64,000 bases of DNA from Pseudomonas graminis. Its GTDB lineage: Bacteria > Pseudomonadota > Gammaproteobacteria > Pseudomonadales > Pseudomonadaceae. Made by a program: the position numbers and the translations under genes. Each line of letters opens with the position of its first letter. Position 1 is the stretch's first letter. Shown piece after piece: positions 1 to 8,556 of this stretch. The notes below the pieces were generated by a model. The model searched no databases and had not been told where the DNA came from. It saw only the letters and a list, made by a program, of their open reading frames with translations. Where the stretch lies: assembly GCF_013201545.1 (NCBI RefSeq), contig NZ_CP053746.1, positions 3,486,501 through 3,550,500 of the forward strand, in the 5' to 3' direction.

Positions 1-415
1 ATCCACGTCCGGCGCTTCGTCGGTGGGGCAGGCGGCGGCATTGGCAGCGTTCGAAGGCGGCCTGGCTTTCTTGCCGGACCAGATCCAGGCTTACCGGCAA
101 CGCCGCGATCTGTTGGTGGCCGCGTTGACCGACGTAGACGGCCTTGATGTGCTCATACCCGAAGGTGGATTTTTTGTCTTTGTCCGCTGTGCCGGATTAT
201 TGGGACGCGTTCGTCCCGATGGCCAGCGCCTGACTAACGACAACGACGTGGTGGATTACCTGCTGGAGCAGGGCGTGGCCGGGGTGGCCGGCAGTGCTTA
301 CGGTCTGTCTCCGTGGTTCCGTTTGTCCATCGCAACGGCCACCAGCAGCGTCATCGAGGCTGGACGGCGCATCGCCAACGCCTGCGCCCGGTTGCGGGTC
401 GAGGCGCTGGCATGA
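1..415 (+). CDS. PLP-dependent aminotransferase, class I/II (3' part)
   Basis: The gene enters from the left edge with an open frame from base 2, so only the last about 137 residues are present. The fragment shows the C-terminal small domain of fold-type I aminotransferases: a stretch like SGASSVGQAAALAAF after the active-site region, the EGGFFVFVR strand, and WFRLSIATA near the end, where the Arg would bind the substrate carboxylate. The PLP lysine lies outside the window. Its stop overlaps the start of the next permease gene (ATGA), so it heads or sits within an operon with an amino acid ABC transporter and sulfur-handling enzymes. The substrate cannot be told from this fragment. Confidence 0.85.
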   Translation, partial: STSGASSVGQAAALAAFEGGLAFLPDQIQAYRQRRDLLVAALTDVDGLDVLIPEGGFFVFVRCAGLLGRVRPDGQRLTNDNDVVDYLLEQGVAGVAGSAYGLSPWFRLSIATATSSVIEAGRRIANACARLRVEALA

Positions 416-1146
416 GTCATTGGCTTGAAGGGTTCGTGCACTGGACGGCCGCGTTCGGCCTGAACTACAGCTTTTTGCTGGACGCCTATCAGCGCGGTTC
501 GATGGTCAATGGCGCGCTGACCACCGTCTTGCTGTGCGCATTCACGATCGTGGGCAGCCTGTTGGCAGGTCTTGCGCTTGCCGCGATGCTGACCAGCGGC
601 AAGCCCTATCTGGCCAGACCTGCGCGGGCGTTCATCGAAGTGACCCGCAACACGCCGACGCTGGTGCAGCTCTACTGCGCGTTCCTGGTGCTGAACATGC
701 TGCTGACTCAGGCCATTGGCGCTGCGAACCCGCTGACGCCGTTCGCCTGGGTGGTCATCGTGATCTCCCTGCACAAGGGCGCGTTCCACGCCGAAGCCTT
801 GCGCGCCGGCATTGAAGCGGTGCCGAGCGTGACGCTGGAAGCGGCGAGCTCCCTGGCCTTCAGCAGCCGCCAGTTGCTATGGAACGTGCAACTGCCGCTG
901 GCGATGCGTTTCGCGCTCCCGTCGCTGATCAACAACCTGATCGATCTGGTGAAAATGACGGCGGTGGCGTCGGCCATTGCCGTAGGCGACATCACCTACG
1001 CCTCGATCATGATCTGGACCCAGAGCGACAACGTGCTGGAACTGATGATTCTGCTGCTGGCGTTTTTCGGCCTGCTCAGCTTCGTCGTCAATTGCGTGGG
1101 CCGTGCCCTCGAAGCCAAATTGAGGATGCCCGGTTATGGCCATTGA
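412..1146 (+). CDS. Amino acid ABC transporter permease (first of two)
   Basis: A 244-residue integral membrane subunit of a polar amino acid (HisM/GlnP-type) ABC importer in the inner membrane. The start at 412 overlaps the aminotransferase stop; the longer frame upstream runs through that gene and is not used. Hydrophobic segments are seen near residues 38-62, 88-125 and 200-225. The EAA loop that docks the ATPase is recognisable as HAEALRAGIEAVPS followed by LEAASSLAFS. The next gene, a second permease, begins before this one ends. No periplasmic binding protein is in the window; it probably lies to the left. A sulfur-containing amino acid is a reasonable substrate guess from the neighbours. 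Confidence 0.9.
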   Translation: MSHWLEGFVHWTAAFGLNYSFLLDAYQRGSMVNGALTTVLLCAFTIVGSLLAGLALAAMLTSGKPYLARPARAFIEVTRNTPTLVQLYCAFLVLNMLLTQAIGAANPLTPFAWVVIVISLHKGAFHAEALRAGIEAVPSVTLEAASSLAFSSRQLLWNVQLPLAMRFALPSLINNLIDLVKMTAVASAIAVGDITYASIMIWTQSDNVLELMILLLAFFGLLSFVVNCVGRALEAKLRMPGYGH

Positions 1147-1924
1147 TTCGTCTGTGCGCGTGCTGGCCGGGTGGCCGCGTCGGCATCCGGGCACGCTGGC
1201 GCTGCTGGCCGCGGTGCTGCTCTGGCTGGTCTTCGGCGCCCCGAAAAGCCCGGTGTTTGCGGCGCTCCGGGAGTGGTCGCCAGCGCTGGCGACGGGCTTT
1301 GCCCAGAACATTCTGATCAGCCTGCTGGCGATTGCCATCGGCTCCGTGCTCGGCCTGCTGGTGGGCGCGCTGGCGGTGTCGCCGCTGTGGATCACCCGGC
1401 TGCCCGCGAAGATCTGGGTGCAGGTATTTCGTAACGCGCCGTGGCTGGTGCTGATCTATTTCACCACTTACGTGTTTCCGTTCGAGCTGCACATCGGTAC
1501 GTCCTGGATCTCGTTTCCGGACTGGGTGAAAGTCACCCTCGGCCTGGCGTTGCCCGCCAGCGCCAACGTCGCGGAAATCTTTCGCGGCGCCATCGGTTCG
1601 ATACCCGGTACGCAGTGGGAAGCCTCCCGCTCGCTGGCCTTCACACGCGGGCAGATCTTCCGTTCGATCATCCTGCCGCAGTGCTTCAAGCGCATGTTGC
1701 CGCCGTGGATGAACCTCTACGCGGTGATCACCATGGGCACCGCGCTGGCCTCGCTGGTGGGTGTGCATGACCTGATCGACACCGCGCAGATTGCCAGCAA
1801 TACGGTCAACCGGACCGGCTTCACGGTGCTGATCTACTTCAGCGTGCTGGCCCTGTTTTTCGCCTACTGCTATCCGATTTCCCGATTCACTCAATTCCTG
1901 GAGCGACGTTATGCCTTCTCCTGA
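1136..1924 (+). CDS. Amino acid ABC transporter permease (second)
   Basis: A 262-residue inner-membrane permease that would pair with the preceding one to form the transmembrane channel. It has several hydrophobic helices and a clear EAA loop, NVAEIFRGAIGSIPGTQWEA, which is the family signature for coupling to the ATPase. It overlaps the previous gene by 11 bases and its 3' end overlaps the ATPase gene by 14 bases, so the three are translationally linked. It belongs to the His/Glu/Gln/Arg/opine permease family; the exact substrate is unknown. Confidence 0.9.
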   Translation: MAIDSSVRVLAGWPRRHPGTLALLAAVLLWLVFGAPKSPVFAALREWSPALATGFAQNILISLLAIAIGSVLGLLVGALAVSPLWITRLPAKIWVQVFRNAPWLVLIYFTTYVFPFELHIGTSWISFPDWVKVTLGLALPASANVAEIFRGAIGSIPGTQWEASRSLAFTRGQIFRSIILPQCFKRMLPPWMNLYAVITMGTALASLVGVHDLIDTAQIASNTVNRTGFTVLIYFSVLALFFAYCYPISRFTQFLERRYAFS

Positions 1925-2750
1925 CACGCGCGCCGAGCAACCGCTGGTCAGTCTGCGCGACATTCACCTGTCGTTTGGCAGCAATCGGGTGCTCAAGGGC
2001 ATCGACCTGGACGTGCAGCGCGGCCAGGCGGTGTCGATCATCGGCCCTTCGGGTTCCGGGAAGTCGACCATCCTGCGCTGCATCACCGGCTTGCTGCAGA
2101 CCGAGCGCGGCAGCATCCGCGTGGGCGACACCGATGTGCACACGCTCAAGACCGAGGCGCAGCGCATCGAACTGCGCAAGCGCGTGGGCTTCGTGTTCCA
2201 GCAGTACAACCTGTTCCCGCATTTGTCGGTGCTGGAAAATCTGGTGATCGCGCCGCGCAAAGTGCTGGGCGAATCAGCGGCCAACGCTGAAAAGCACGCG
2301 CACGAACTGCTCGCCAAAGTGCGCATGGAACACAAGGCCGATGCCTATCCGGGTCAGCTGTCCGGCGGTCAGCAGCAACGCGTTGCCATTGCGCGGGCAT
2401 TGGCGATGAGGCCGGAACTGATCCTGTTCGATGAAGTGACGTCGGCCCTCGACCCGGAGACCGTCGGTGAAGTGCTGACGGTGATTCGCGAGCTGACCGA
2501 AGAGGGCATGACCTGCGTGCTGGTCACCCACGAAATGCGTTTCGCGGAGGACATCAGCGATGTCGTGTATTTCACCGAAAACGGCCTGATCGTCGAGCAC
2601 GGCAGCCCCGAACACATCTTCCAGCGCCCGACCCATGAGCGGACCCAGACGTTTTTGCGCCATGCCCTGGGCGACGCCGGACGCCGTCCGGTCGCCAGTG
2701 GCGATCCGCTTCTGTTGAGCAATATCAGCCGTTACAGCCTGTCGGTCTGA
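1911..2750 (+). CDS. Amino acid ABC transporter ATP-binding protein
   Basis: A 279-residue ATPase subunit that powers the two permeases from the cytoplasmic face. Walker A is GPSGSGKST at residues 45-53, the ABC signature LSGGQQQR lies at 150-157, and Walker B LILFDE at 170-175 is followed by the usual SALD. It matches the GlnQ/HisP group in layout, with a slightly long C-terminal tail after residue 250. The start at 1911 overlaps the second permease gene. About 40 bases separate it from the cupin dioxygenase gene, so the operon probably continues. Confidence 0.93.
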   Translation: MPSPDTRAEQPLVSLRDIHLSFGSNRVLKGIDLDVQRGQAVSIIGPSGSGKSTILRCITGLLQTERGSIRVGDTDVHTLKTEAQRIELRKRVGFVFQQYNLFPHLSVLENLVIAPRKVLGESAANAEKHAHELLAKVRMEHKADAYPGQLSGGQQQRVAIARALAMRPELILFDEVTSALDPETVGEVLTVIRELTEEGMTCVLVTHEMRFAEDISDVVYFTENGLIVEHGSPEHIFQRPTHERTQTFLRHALGDAGRRPVASGDPLLLSNISRYSLSV

Positions 2751-2789
2751 GCCGGACCTGTTGGCCTGAACCCACATAAGGAGCACCTG

Positions 2790-3386
2790 ATGAGCATCGA
2801 GAACCGCAGCCAAGTCGTCGAAGCCTTTCTGCAACAGATACGCGCGATTCACCAGCGCGGCGTCGATCGCGAGGCATTGAAAAGCATCGTCACGCTACTC
2901 GAGGGACTGGCGGAGCGTCGTGATCTGTTCAACTTCGACACCTTTCCTGCACCCGTACCGGGGGAGGGCGACACCGCGTTCCGGTACCGTCTGAACGACG
3001 ACGGCGAGACCCCGACGCTGTACATGAACTCACTGCTGCCGGGCAAAAGTACGCTGCCCCACAACCATGAAACCTGGGCGGTGATCGTTGCGGTCGAGGG
3101 GCAGGAGATCAATTACGTGTGGGCGCGCACGGACGACGGCAGCGATCCGGCCTTCGCCCGGCTGGCGCTGGAAAAGGAAGTGGTGGTGCAACCCGGAACG
3201 CCCATCAGCTTCCTCGGTGAAGACCTGCACGGCATCAAGGTCGAGGGCGACAAGCCGACCCTGCATTTCCACTTGTACGGGCGCCCGCTGGAATCCTTGA
3301 ACGGGCGCTATGGCGTGAACCAGGAAGGCAAGGTGCTGAATTACAACGCTTCGCAAATGGCCCCGTCGATCAAGGCCTATGCCTGA
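2790..3386 (+). CDS. Cysteine dioxygenase-type thiol dioxygenase (cupin)
   Basis: A 198-residue cytoplasmic protein of the cysteine dioxygenase family, which uses non-heme iron and O2 to oxidise a thiol to a sulfinic acid. The three-histidine iron site is visible: H91 and H93 in PHNHETWAV and H147 in EDLHGIK. The later strand FHLYGRPLE is also family-typical. Length fits bacterial members. A Shine-Dalgarno sequence, AAGGAG, precedes the ATG. The transporter upstream and rhodanese-lyase downstream suggest a thiol or sulfur amino acid pathway. Cysteine and 3-mercaptopropionate are both possible substrates and I cannot separate them by eye. Confidence 0.85.
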   Translation: MSIENRSQVVEAFLQQIRAIHQRGVDREALKSIVTLLEGLAERRDLFNFDTFPAPVPGEGDTAFRYRLNDDGETPTLYMNSLLPGKSTLPHNHETWAVIVAVEGQEINYVWARTDDGSDPAFARLALEKEVVVQPGTPISFLGEDLHGIKVEGDKPTLHFHLYGRPLESLNGRYGVNQEGKVLNYNASQMAPSIKAYA

Positions 3387-3417
3387 TGGCGCTCTACAAA
3401 AGGATCACGAGAACGTC

Positions 3418-6171
3418 ATGAGCCAGAAAGTTACCCCGCACCAATTACACGCCTGGCTGTTCGACGGGCAGGAAATCGCCGTCTTCGACGTCCGCGAACA
3501 TGGCCAGTACGGTGAAGCGCACCTGTTTCACGGGGTGAATCTGCCGTACAGCCGCCTCGAGCTGGACGTGCATCGCCTGGCCCCCAACCCTCGGGTCCGT
3601 CTGGTGATTTACGACCGCGATGATGGCGACCTCGCCTTACGTGCCGCGCAGCGTCTTGAAGCGCTGGGCTACAGCGGTGTGCACATTCTCGAGGGCGGCA
3701 CCGATGGCTGGCGCGCCGCGGGGCGGGAGCTGTTTGCCGGGGTACATGTGCCGTCGAAGGCCTTTGGCGAGTTGGTCGAAGAGGCCCGCCATACGCCGCA
3801 TATCAGCGCCTCCGAGCTGGCGGCGATGCAAGCCAGTGGCACGCCGCTGGTGTTGCTGGACGGCCGGCCGTTCGATGAATACCGCAAGATGACCATTCCC
3901 GGTTCCATCTGCTGCCCTAATGGTGAGCTGGGCTATCGGCTGACCGAGCTGGTGCCGGATGACACCACGCCTATCGTGGTCAACTGCGCCGGCCGCACGC
4001 GCAGCATCATCGGCGCGCAGACGCTGATCGACCTGGGGGTGAAAAATCCGGTCTACGCCCTCGAAAACGGCACCCAAGGCTGGTATCTCGCCGACTTGCC
4101 GCTGGAGCACGGCAGTGATCGCCGATACCCGAATGTCCCGGTCGGCGCGTCGCTGGATAGCCAGCGTCAGGCAGCTCAACAGTTCGCCCGGCGCGCCGGG
4201 GTGCAGGCGGTGGACGCGGCGCAGGTTCTTGCATGGTTTGCCGAAGAGTCCCGCAGCCTGTTCCTGTGCGACGTGCGTACCCCTGAAGAATTTGCGCTCG
4301 GCAGTTTGCCTGGCGCGCAACACACGCCGGGTGGGCAGTTGATCCAGAGCACCGACCTGTATATCGGCGTGCGTCAGGCGCGGCTGGTGCTGGTGGACAA
4401 TGACGGCGTGCGCGCACCCATCGTCGCCGCCTGGCTGCGTCAACTGGGCCACGACGCTTATGTACTTGAAGGCGGGTTGAGTAGCGGCTTGCACCTGCCG
4501 ATCGACAATTCAGGGGCTGTCCCGGCCCTGGCTGGAATAGAAGCCGCCGAACTGGCGGAGGCGCTCAGAGACAACGCGGTCACGCTGATCGATCTGCGCG
4601 GTAGCATGGCGTTTCGTAAAGGCCACATCGAGGGGGCGCGCTGGTCGATTCGCCCTCGGCTGGCTGCGGACGTGCTCTCGGAGGGGAAACCTGTCGTGCT
4701 GGTGGCGGAGCAATCTGCCGTGGCGGCGCTGGCTGCACTGGAGTTGCCGGAGGAGTTGCGCGGCTCGGTGCGCTGGCTGGATCTCAATGCATGGCAGACG
4801 GCAGGTTTCAACCTCAGCGAAAGCGCCGGTGATCCGCCTGACGAGGACTGCATTGATTTTCTGTTCTTCACCCATGACCGTCATTCGGGCAACAAAGCGG
4901 CGGCTCGGCAGTACCTGGCGTGGGAGATCGGCCTGCTGGGGCAAATGACCGAGCAGGAGATCGCCAGTATCAAGCCCTTGTTGGCCGTTGCGGAGGAAGA
5001 TCGCGTTCGTACCCGGTTGGTGCATGCCGCCCGAGGCGCAAAGGGCGACGGGCCGCGCGGCGTGAACCCGCCGGTCACGCGAATGAGCACCGTGTTATTC
5101 GATAGCCTTGGCGACATGCGCGACGCACGAAAGCGTCGCGACACCGAGCGCGTGTTGAGCTACGGCGCGCGAGGGAACCCGACCGCGTTCGAACTGGAAG
5201 ACCTGATCACCGAGCTTGAAGGCGGCTACCGCACACGCCTGTTCGGCACTGGCCTTGCGGCGGTGGCGCAGACATTCCTGGCTTACCTGCGACCGGGCGA
5301 TCATGTGTTGATCACCGACGCGGTGTATTCACCGGTGCGGCAAATCGCCGAAGCATTCCTTGCGCCGTTCGGTATTCAGTACAGCTACTTTTCTGCCGAC
5401 GGCAGCGGCCTGGAACTACAGCTGCAAGCCAACACCCGAATGGTCTACACCGAGGTTCCCGGCTCGCTGTTGTATGAACTGTGCGACCTTCCGGCGATTG
5501 CCGCGTTGTGCAGATCGAAGGGGATTCTGCTGGCGGTCGACAACACTTATGGCTCCGGGTATCAGTACCGGCCGCTGACCTTGGGCGCCGACATTTCCAT
5601 CATGGCCCTGACCAAATACCTGTGCGGTCACAGCGATGTGGTCATGGGCAGCGTCTGTACCACCCAAGCCGTCTGGCAGCGTCTGGCCGTCATGACCGAC
5701 ACCTTCGGCAATACCGTCAGTCCGGACGATGCATATCTGGTGCTGCGCGGTGCCCGTACCCTGGCCGCGCGGCTGGACGTCCATGAGCGTCAGGCCTTGC
5801 AGGTCGCGCACTGGCTCCAGCAACAGCCGCAGGTCAAAAACGTGTTCCATCCAGCGCTGCCCCACCATCCGGGCCACGCTCTCTGGAAGCGCGACTTCAA
5901 CGGCAGCAACGGCTTGCTCACCTTCGAACTCGCGGACACCGACCCCCGCCATCTGGAACGCTTCATCGACGCGCTGCGACTGTTCGGCCTGGGTGCGTCA
6001 TGGGGCGGGTTCGAAAGCCTGATCATCGTCGCGAACGTGGGTGATCGTGACAACGCGTCGGATAAATCCTTGAACCCGTTGCTGAGGCTGCACATTGGTC
6101 TGGAAGATGTGGAGGCGTTGATTGAGGATTTGCGGAGGGGGTTTGCGGCGATGGTTGATAGGCGACATTAA
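3418..6171 (+). CDS. Fusion: four rhodanese domains plus Cys/Met-metabolism PLP lyase
   Basis: A 917-residue two-part protein. The first about 520 residues hold four rhodanese-like repeats, each with a D-[VGL]-R strand. Only repeat 2 keeps a catalytic loop with cysteine, NCAGRTRS (C190). Repeats 1, 3 and 4 have YDRDDGDL, VDNDGVRA and VAEQSAVA at that place and should be inactive. From about residue 525 it becomes a cystathionine beta/gamma-lyase-type enzyme (MetC family), with the PLP lysine K733 in LTKYLCGHSD. The preferred ATG (3418) has AAAGGA upstream; an in-frame ATG at 3379 overlaps the cupin gene. The likely job is C-S bond cleavage with sulfur transfer to the rhodanese part (inference). 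The fusion is unusual; sequencing error or stop loss is possible. Confidence 0.88.
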   Translation: MSQKVTPHQLHAWLFDGQEIAVFDVREHGQYGEAHLFHGVNLPYSRLELDVHRLAPNPRVRLVIYDRDDGDLALRAAQRLEALGYSGVHILEGGTDGWRAAGRELFAGVHVPSKAFGELVEEARHTPHISASELAAMQASGTPLVLLDGRPFDEYRKMTIPGSICCPNGELGYRLTELVPDDTTPIVVNCAGRTRSIIGAQTLIDLGVKNPVYALENGTQGWYLADLPLEHGSDRRYPNVPVGASLDSQRQAAQQFARRAGVQAVDAAQVLAWFAEESRSLFLCDVRTPEEFALGSLPGAQHTPGGQLIQSTDLYIGVRQARLVLVDNDGVRAPIVAAWLRQLGHDAYVLEGGLSSGLHLPIDNSGAVPALAGIEAAELAEALRDNAVTLIDLRGSMAFRKGHIEGARWSIRPRLAADVLSEGKPVVLVAEQSAVAALAALELPEELRGSVRWLDLNAWQTAGFNLSESAGDPPDEDCIDFLFFTHDRHSGNKAAARQYLAWEIGLLGQMTEQEIASIKPLLAVAEEDRVRTRLVHAARGAKGDGPRGVNPPVTRMSTVLFDSLGDMRDARKRRDTERVLSYGARGNPTAFELEDLITELEGGYRTRLFGTGLAAVAQTFLAYLRPGDHVLITDAVYSPVRQIAEAFLAPFGIQYSYFSADGSGLELQLQANTRMVYTEVPGSLLYELCDLPAIAALCRSKGILLAVDNTYGSGYQYRPLTLGADISIMALTKYLCGHSDVVMGSVCTTQAVWQRLAVMTDTFGNTVSPDDAYLVLRGARTLAARLDVHERQALQVAHWLQQQPQVKNVFHPALPHHPGHALWKRDFNGSNGLLTFELADTDPRHLERFIDALRLFGLGASWGGFESLIIVANVGDRDNASDKSLNPLLRLHIGLEDVEALIEDLRRGFAAMVDRRH

Positions 6172-6196
6172 ATTGGTAGCTATAAATATGTAACGC

Positions 6197-6787
6197 ATGT
6201 GGCGCGGATACCTCCGTCATCATTCGCTGCTTTGGTATGCGGTGAATTTGGCAATGAGGAGACAGGGAAAGGGGACTGACCTGCGCAATCAGGTCCTCAA
6301 GTCGAAAGCGCGCGAATTGGTTAATCAAACCGTCGAGAAGTCCGCTGGAGTACGATCACTCGGTATCAACGGCGAGGCAGTGAAATTCTTACCTATTGAT
6401 CCCGCGGCGCTCGCAATCAGCGATGGCTGGGAGCGCTGCCATTATCCTTGGCGAGCGGTGCCTGAGTGGAAGCTAAAAGATCCGAAAGGTCTTGACCTCG
6501 CCCTGTGGCATGCTCAGGAGCTTTGCGGTTTATGTTACGCAACACCTCGTCGAAGCCGTTTGCGGATCAAGATTATCTTGCTGGAAGGTCAACCGACCGA
6601 GAGTCATCCCCTGAAAGGGTCGGTTGCCCCATTGATGTTGATGGCGGTAAGGGTTTACGCGCAGTTGCTGAGATGCAAAGTCATCCAGATCGAACGCCCC
6701 GAGCCAGGCGTGGTGAACTACTATCAGGCACTGGGGTTCGAGTTCGACACGGCTGGATGCCTTGTTATTTCAGCCGATCGTTTCTAG
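6197..6787 (+). CDS. GNAT-like N-acetyltransferase family protein
   Basis: A 196-residue protein whose C-terminal half has a weak GNAT look: a strand RIKIILLEG, a helix MAVRVYAQLL, and VNYYQALGFEFD, which resembles the last strands of acetyltransferases. No classical R/Q-x-x-G-x-G/A acetyl-CoA loop is clear, so activity is unproven. The start at 6197 is chosen because the first 20 residues look family-like (from memory), although there is no strong ribosome-binding site; an in-frame ATG at 6254 is the alternative. A 56-residue protein gene follows 33 bases downstream. Similar proteins occur in plant-associated Pseudomonas, to my knowledge without assigned function. Confidence 0.6.
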   Translation: MWRGYLRHHSLLWYAVNLAMRRQGKGTDLRNQVLKSKARELVNQTVEKSAGVRSLGINGEAVKFLPIDPAALAISDGWERCHYPWRAVPEWKLKDPKGLDLALWHAQELCGLCYATPRRSRLRIKIILLEGQPTESHPLKGSVAPLMLMAVRVYAQLLRCKVIQIERPEPGVVNYYQALGFEFDTAGCLVISADRF

Positions 6788-6820
6788 GATGTCCCCCAAG
6801 ACCACAGCAGGGAGGTGCTC

Positions 6821-6991
6821 ATGAATATCAAAAAACGCAAGGCCAAGATTCGGGAAATGACGGAATTCAGTGCCGAAGCGCACAAGCGTGCTGCGGAGTA
6901 TGCCCAAGCTCAGCTGCACTTTCTGCGCGTAGCGATCGAAATTGGAAGAGACCTTGAACCAGCCGGTCCAATGGCTGGGTTCAGGGGCTGA
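6821..6991 (+). CDS. Small charged protein, 56 residues, unknown function
   Basis: A short frame beginning MNIKKRKAKI with a very good Shine-Dalgarno (GGAGGTG, 3 bases before the ATG) and a rho-independent terminator 10 bases after the stop. The protein is basic at the N terminus and then forms a probable amphipathic helix rich in Ala, Glu and Gln (residues 12-45). It has no membrane segment or signal peptide. It lies 33 bases after the acetyltransferase-like gene on the same strand, so the two are probably co-transcribed. The function is unknown. Confidence rests on the ribosome site, the terminator and normal codon use. Confidence 0.65.
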   Translation: MNIKKRKAKIREMTEFSAEAHKRAAEYAQAQLHFLRVAIEIGRDLEPAGPMAGFRG

Positions 6992-7001
6992 ACCTTCAAA
7001 G

Positions 7002-7027
7002 AAAACCGCCGATATCGGCGGTTTTTT
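7002..7027 (+). terminator. Rho-independent terminator
   Basis: A perfect self-complementary hairpin, AAAACCGCCGATATCGGCGG, runs directly into six T residues. It sits 10 bases after the 56-residue gene and would end the transcript of the acetyltransferase pair. The A tract on the left arm may let it also serve the leftward MFS gene. Confidence 0.85.
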
Positions 7028-7092
7028 CTTGGGCGGCGATCAGCGTCTCACGTTAATGGCCTGAGCATCCGTTGAGTGCCGCGCTCCGTTCT

Positions 7093-8277
7093 TCATGGCC
7101 GTGAGTTCTTCAAAAAACCCACCAACGCCAGCACCGGAAAAGCGCTCCCGACAATGACAACCCACACCCAGCCACCATGGTCATACAGCGCGCTGGCCAC
7201 CACCGAACCGATCGCGCCGCCGATAAAGATGCTGGTCATGTACAGAGCGTTAAGCCGGCTGCGGCTTTTGGCGTCCAAAGCGTAGACCGCGCGCTGGCCG
7301 AGGACCATGTTCATCTGCACGCAGAAATCGAGGATGACGCCGGTGACTGCCATGCCGATCACGGCGTAGGCAGGGTCAATCAGGCTGGGCAGAAAGCTCA
7401 GCGCGGCGAACAGCATGGCGCACAGGCTGGCGACGCGGGTGTGGCCGGCGTCAGCCAGGCGTCCGGCAATGGGCGCGGCGATGGCACCGATGGCCCCCAC
7501 CAGGGCGAACAGGGCGATCTGGCTTTGCGACAAGCCGTGGTTGCGCGCCAGTTCCAGCGGGACGGCGGTCCAGAACAGGCTGAAGGTGGCGAACATGCAG
7601 GCCTGATAAAACGCGCGCTGGCGTAGGACTGGCTGTTTGCGCAGCAGGGTCCACAACGATTTGAGCAACTGACCATAGGTTGCGGTGTGGGCCGGCTGAT
7701 GTTTCGGAATGGTGGTCGCCAGTACCACGCTGATCAGCAGCATCATCACGGCGGCGGTGCCGAACACCGCGCGCCAGCCAAAGTGGTCAGCGATCAGACT
7801 GGCGGCGGGTCTCGCCAGCAGGATGCCCAGCAGCAGGCCGCCCATGATGCTGCCGACCACGCGCCCGCGTGTTGCTTCCGGCGCGAGGTTGGCGGCCAGC
7901 GGTATCAGAATCTGTACCGCCACCGAGCTGAAACCCACCAGCAGCGAGGCGACCAGGAACAGATTGGGCGTTTGCGCGAATGCGGCGCTGAGCAGGCTGA
8001 GAATGGCGACGCCGGTGGTCACGATCATCAGGCGACGATTTTCCAGCAAGTCGCCCAGTGGCACGAGGAAGAAAAGGCCCAGCGCGTATCCGATCTGGGT
8101 CAGTGACACGATGAAGCTGGCGAGTGTGCCGGACAGGCCGATGTCCGGCGCAATCAAGCCAATGATGGGTTGCGCGTAATACAGGTTGGCAACGATTGCG
8201 CCGCAGCAGAACGCGAACAGCATCGCCAGGCCCTTGGTCATGGTGGCGGCGTGGGTTGCGGGAGAAATGGACGTCAT
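7093..8277 (-). CDS. MFS transporter (drug/proton antiporter type)
   Basis: A 394-residue inner-membrane protein with about 12 hydrophobic helices. The first helix region reads FAFCCGAIVANLYYAQPIIG, and the loop between helices 2 and 3 is GDLLENRR, the usual MFS G-x3-[DE]-x-x-G-R-[RK] type signature. This is typical of YgaY/YnfM-like and chloramphenicol-resistance-type MFS exporters in proteobacteria. The second half repeats the first after about residue 200. It is transcribed away from the ku gene, leaving about 280 bases of divergent regulatory space. The substrate is unknown; efflux of a small compound is the best inference. Confidence 0.85.
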   Translation of the reverse strand: MTSISPATHAATMTKGLAMLFAFCCGAIVANLYYAQPIIGLIAPDIGLSGTLASFIVSLTQIGYALGLFFLVPLGDLLENRRLMIVTTGVAILSLLSAAFAQTPNLFLVASLLVGFSSVAVQILIPLAANLAPEATRGRVVGSIMGGLLLGILLARPAASLIADHFGWRAVFGTAAVMMLLISVVLATTIPKHQPAHTATYGQLLKSLWTLLRKQPVLRQRAFYQACMFATFSLFWTAVPLELARNHGLSQSQIALFALVGAIGAIAAPIAGRLADAGHTRVASLCAMLFAALSFLPSLIDPAYAVIGMAVTGVILDFCVQMNMVLGQRAVYALDAKSRSRLNALYMTSIFIGGAIGSVVASALYDHGGWVWVVIVGSAFPVLALVGFLKNSRP

Positions 8278-8556
8278 GGGAATACCCGGAGAGGTTGCAG
8301 GCCTGGCAGAAACGATTCTGTTACGGCGCGCAGAAAAGAGTGGCGCGAGGTTAACGCTTTTTCGTTGCGTTAAGAAGAGGGGTAGGGGAATGGCGCAGCG
8401 TTGGTCAGCGCGAATATGGCCGGACGCCTTACCCGCACCAACGCCGTGCAGCCCACGACAATAGCGACGTTCCGGTCGCTCGGCCGAAACTTTTCCGCCT
8501 GCGCTTCGGTCACTGCTTACACATACCCCTTCTCACACCCATCGGAAATAAAAACT

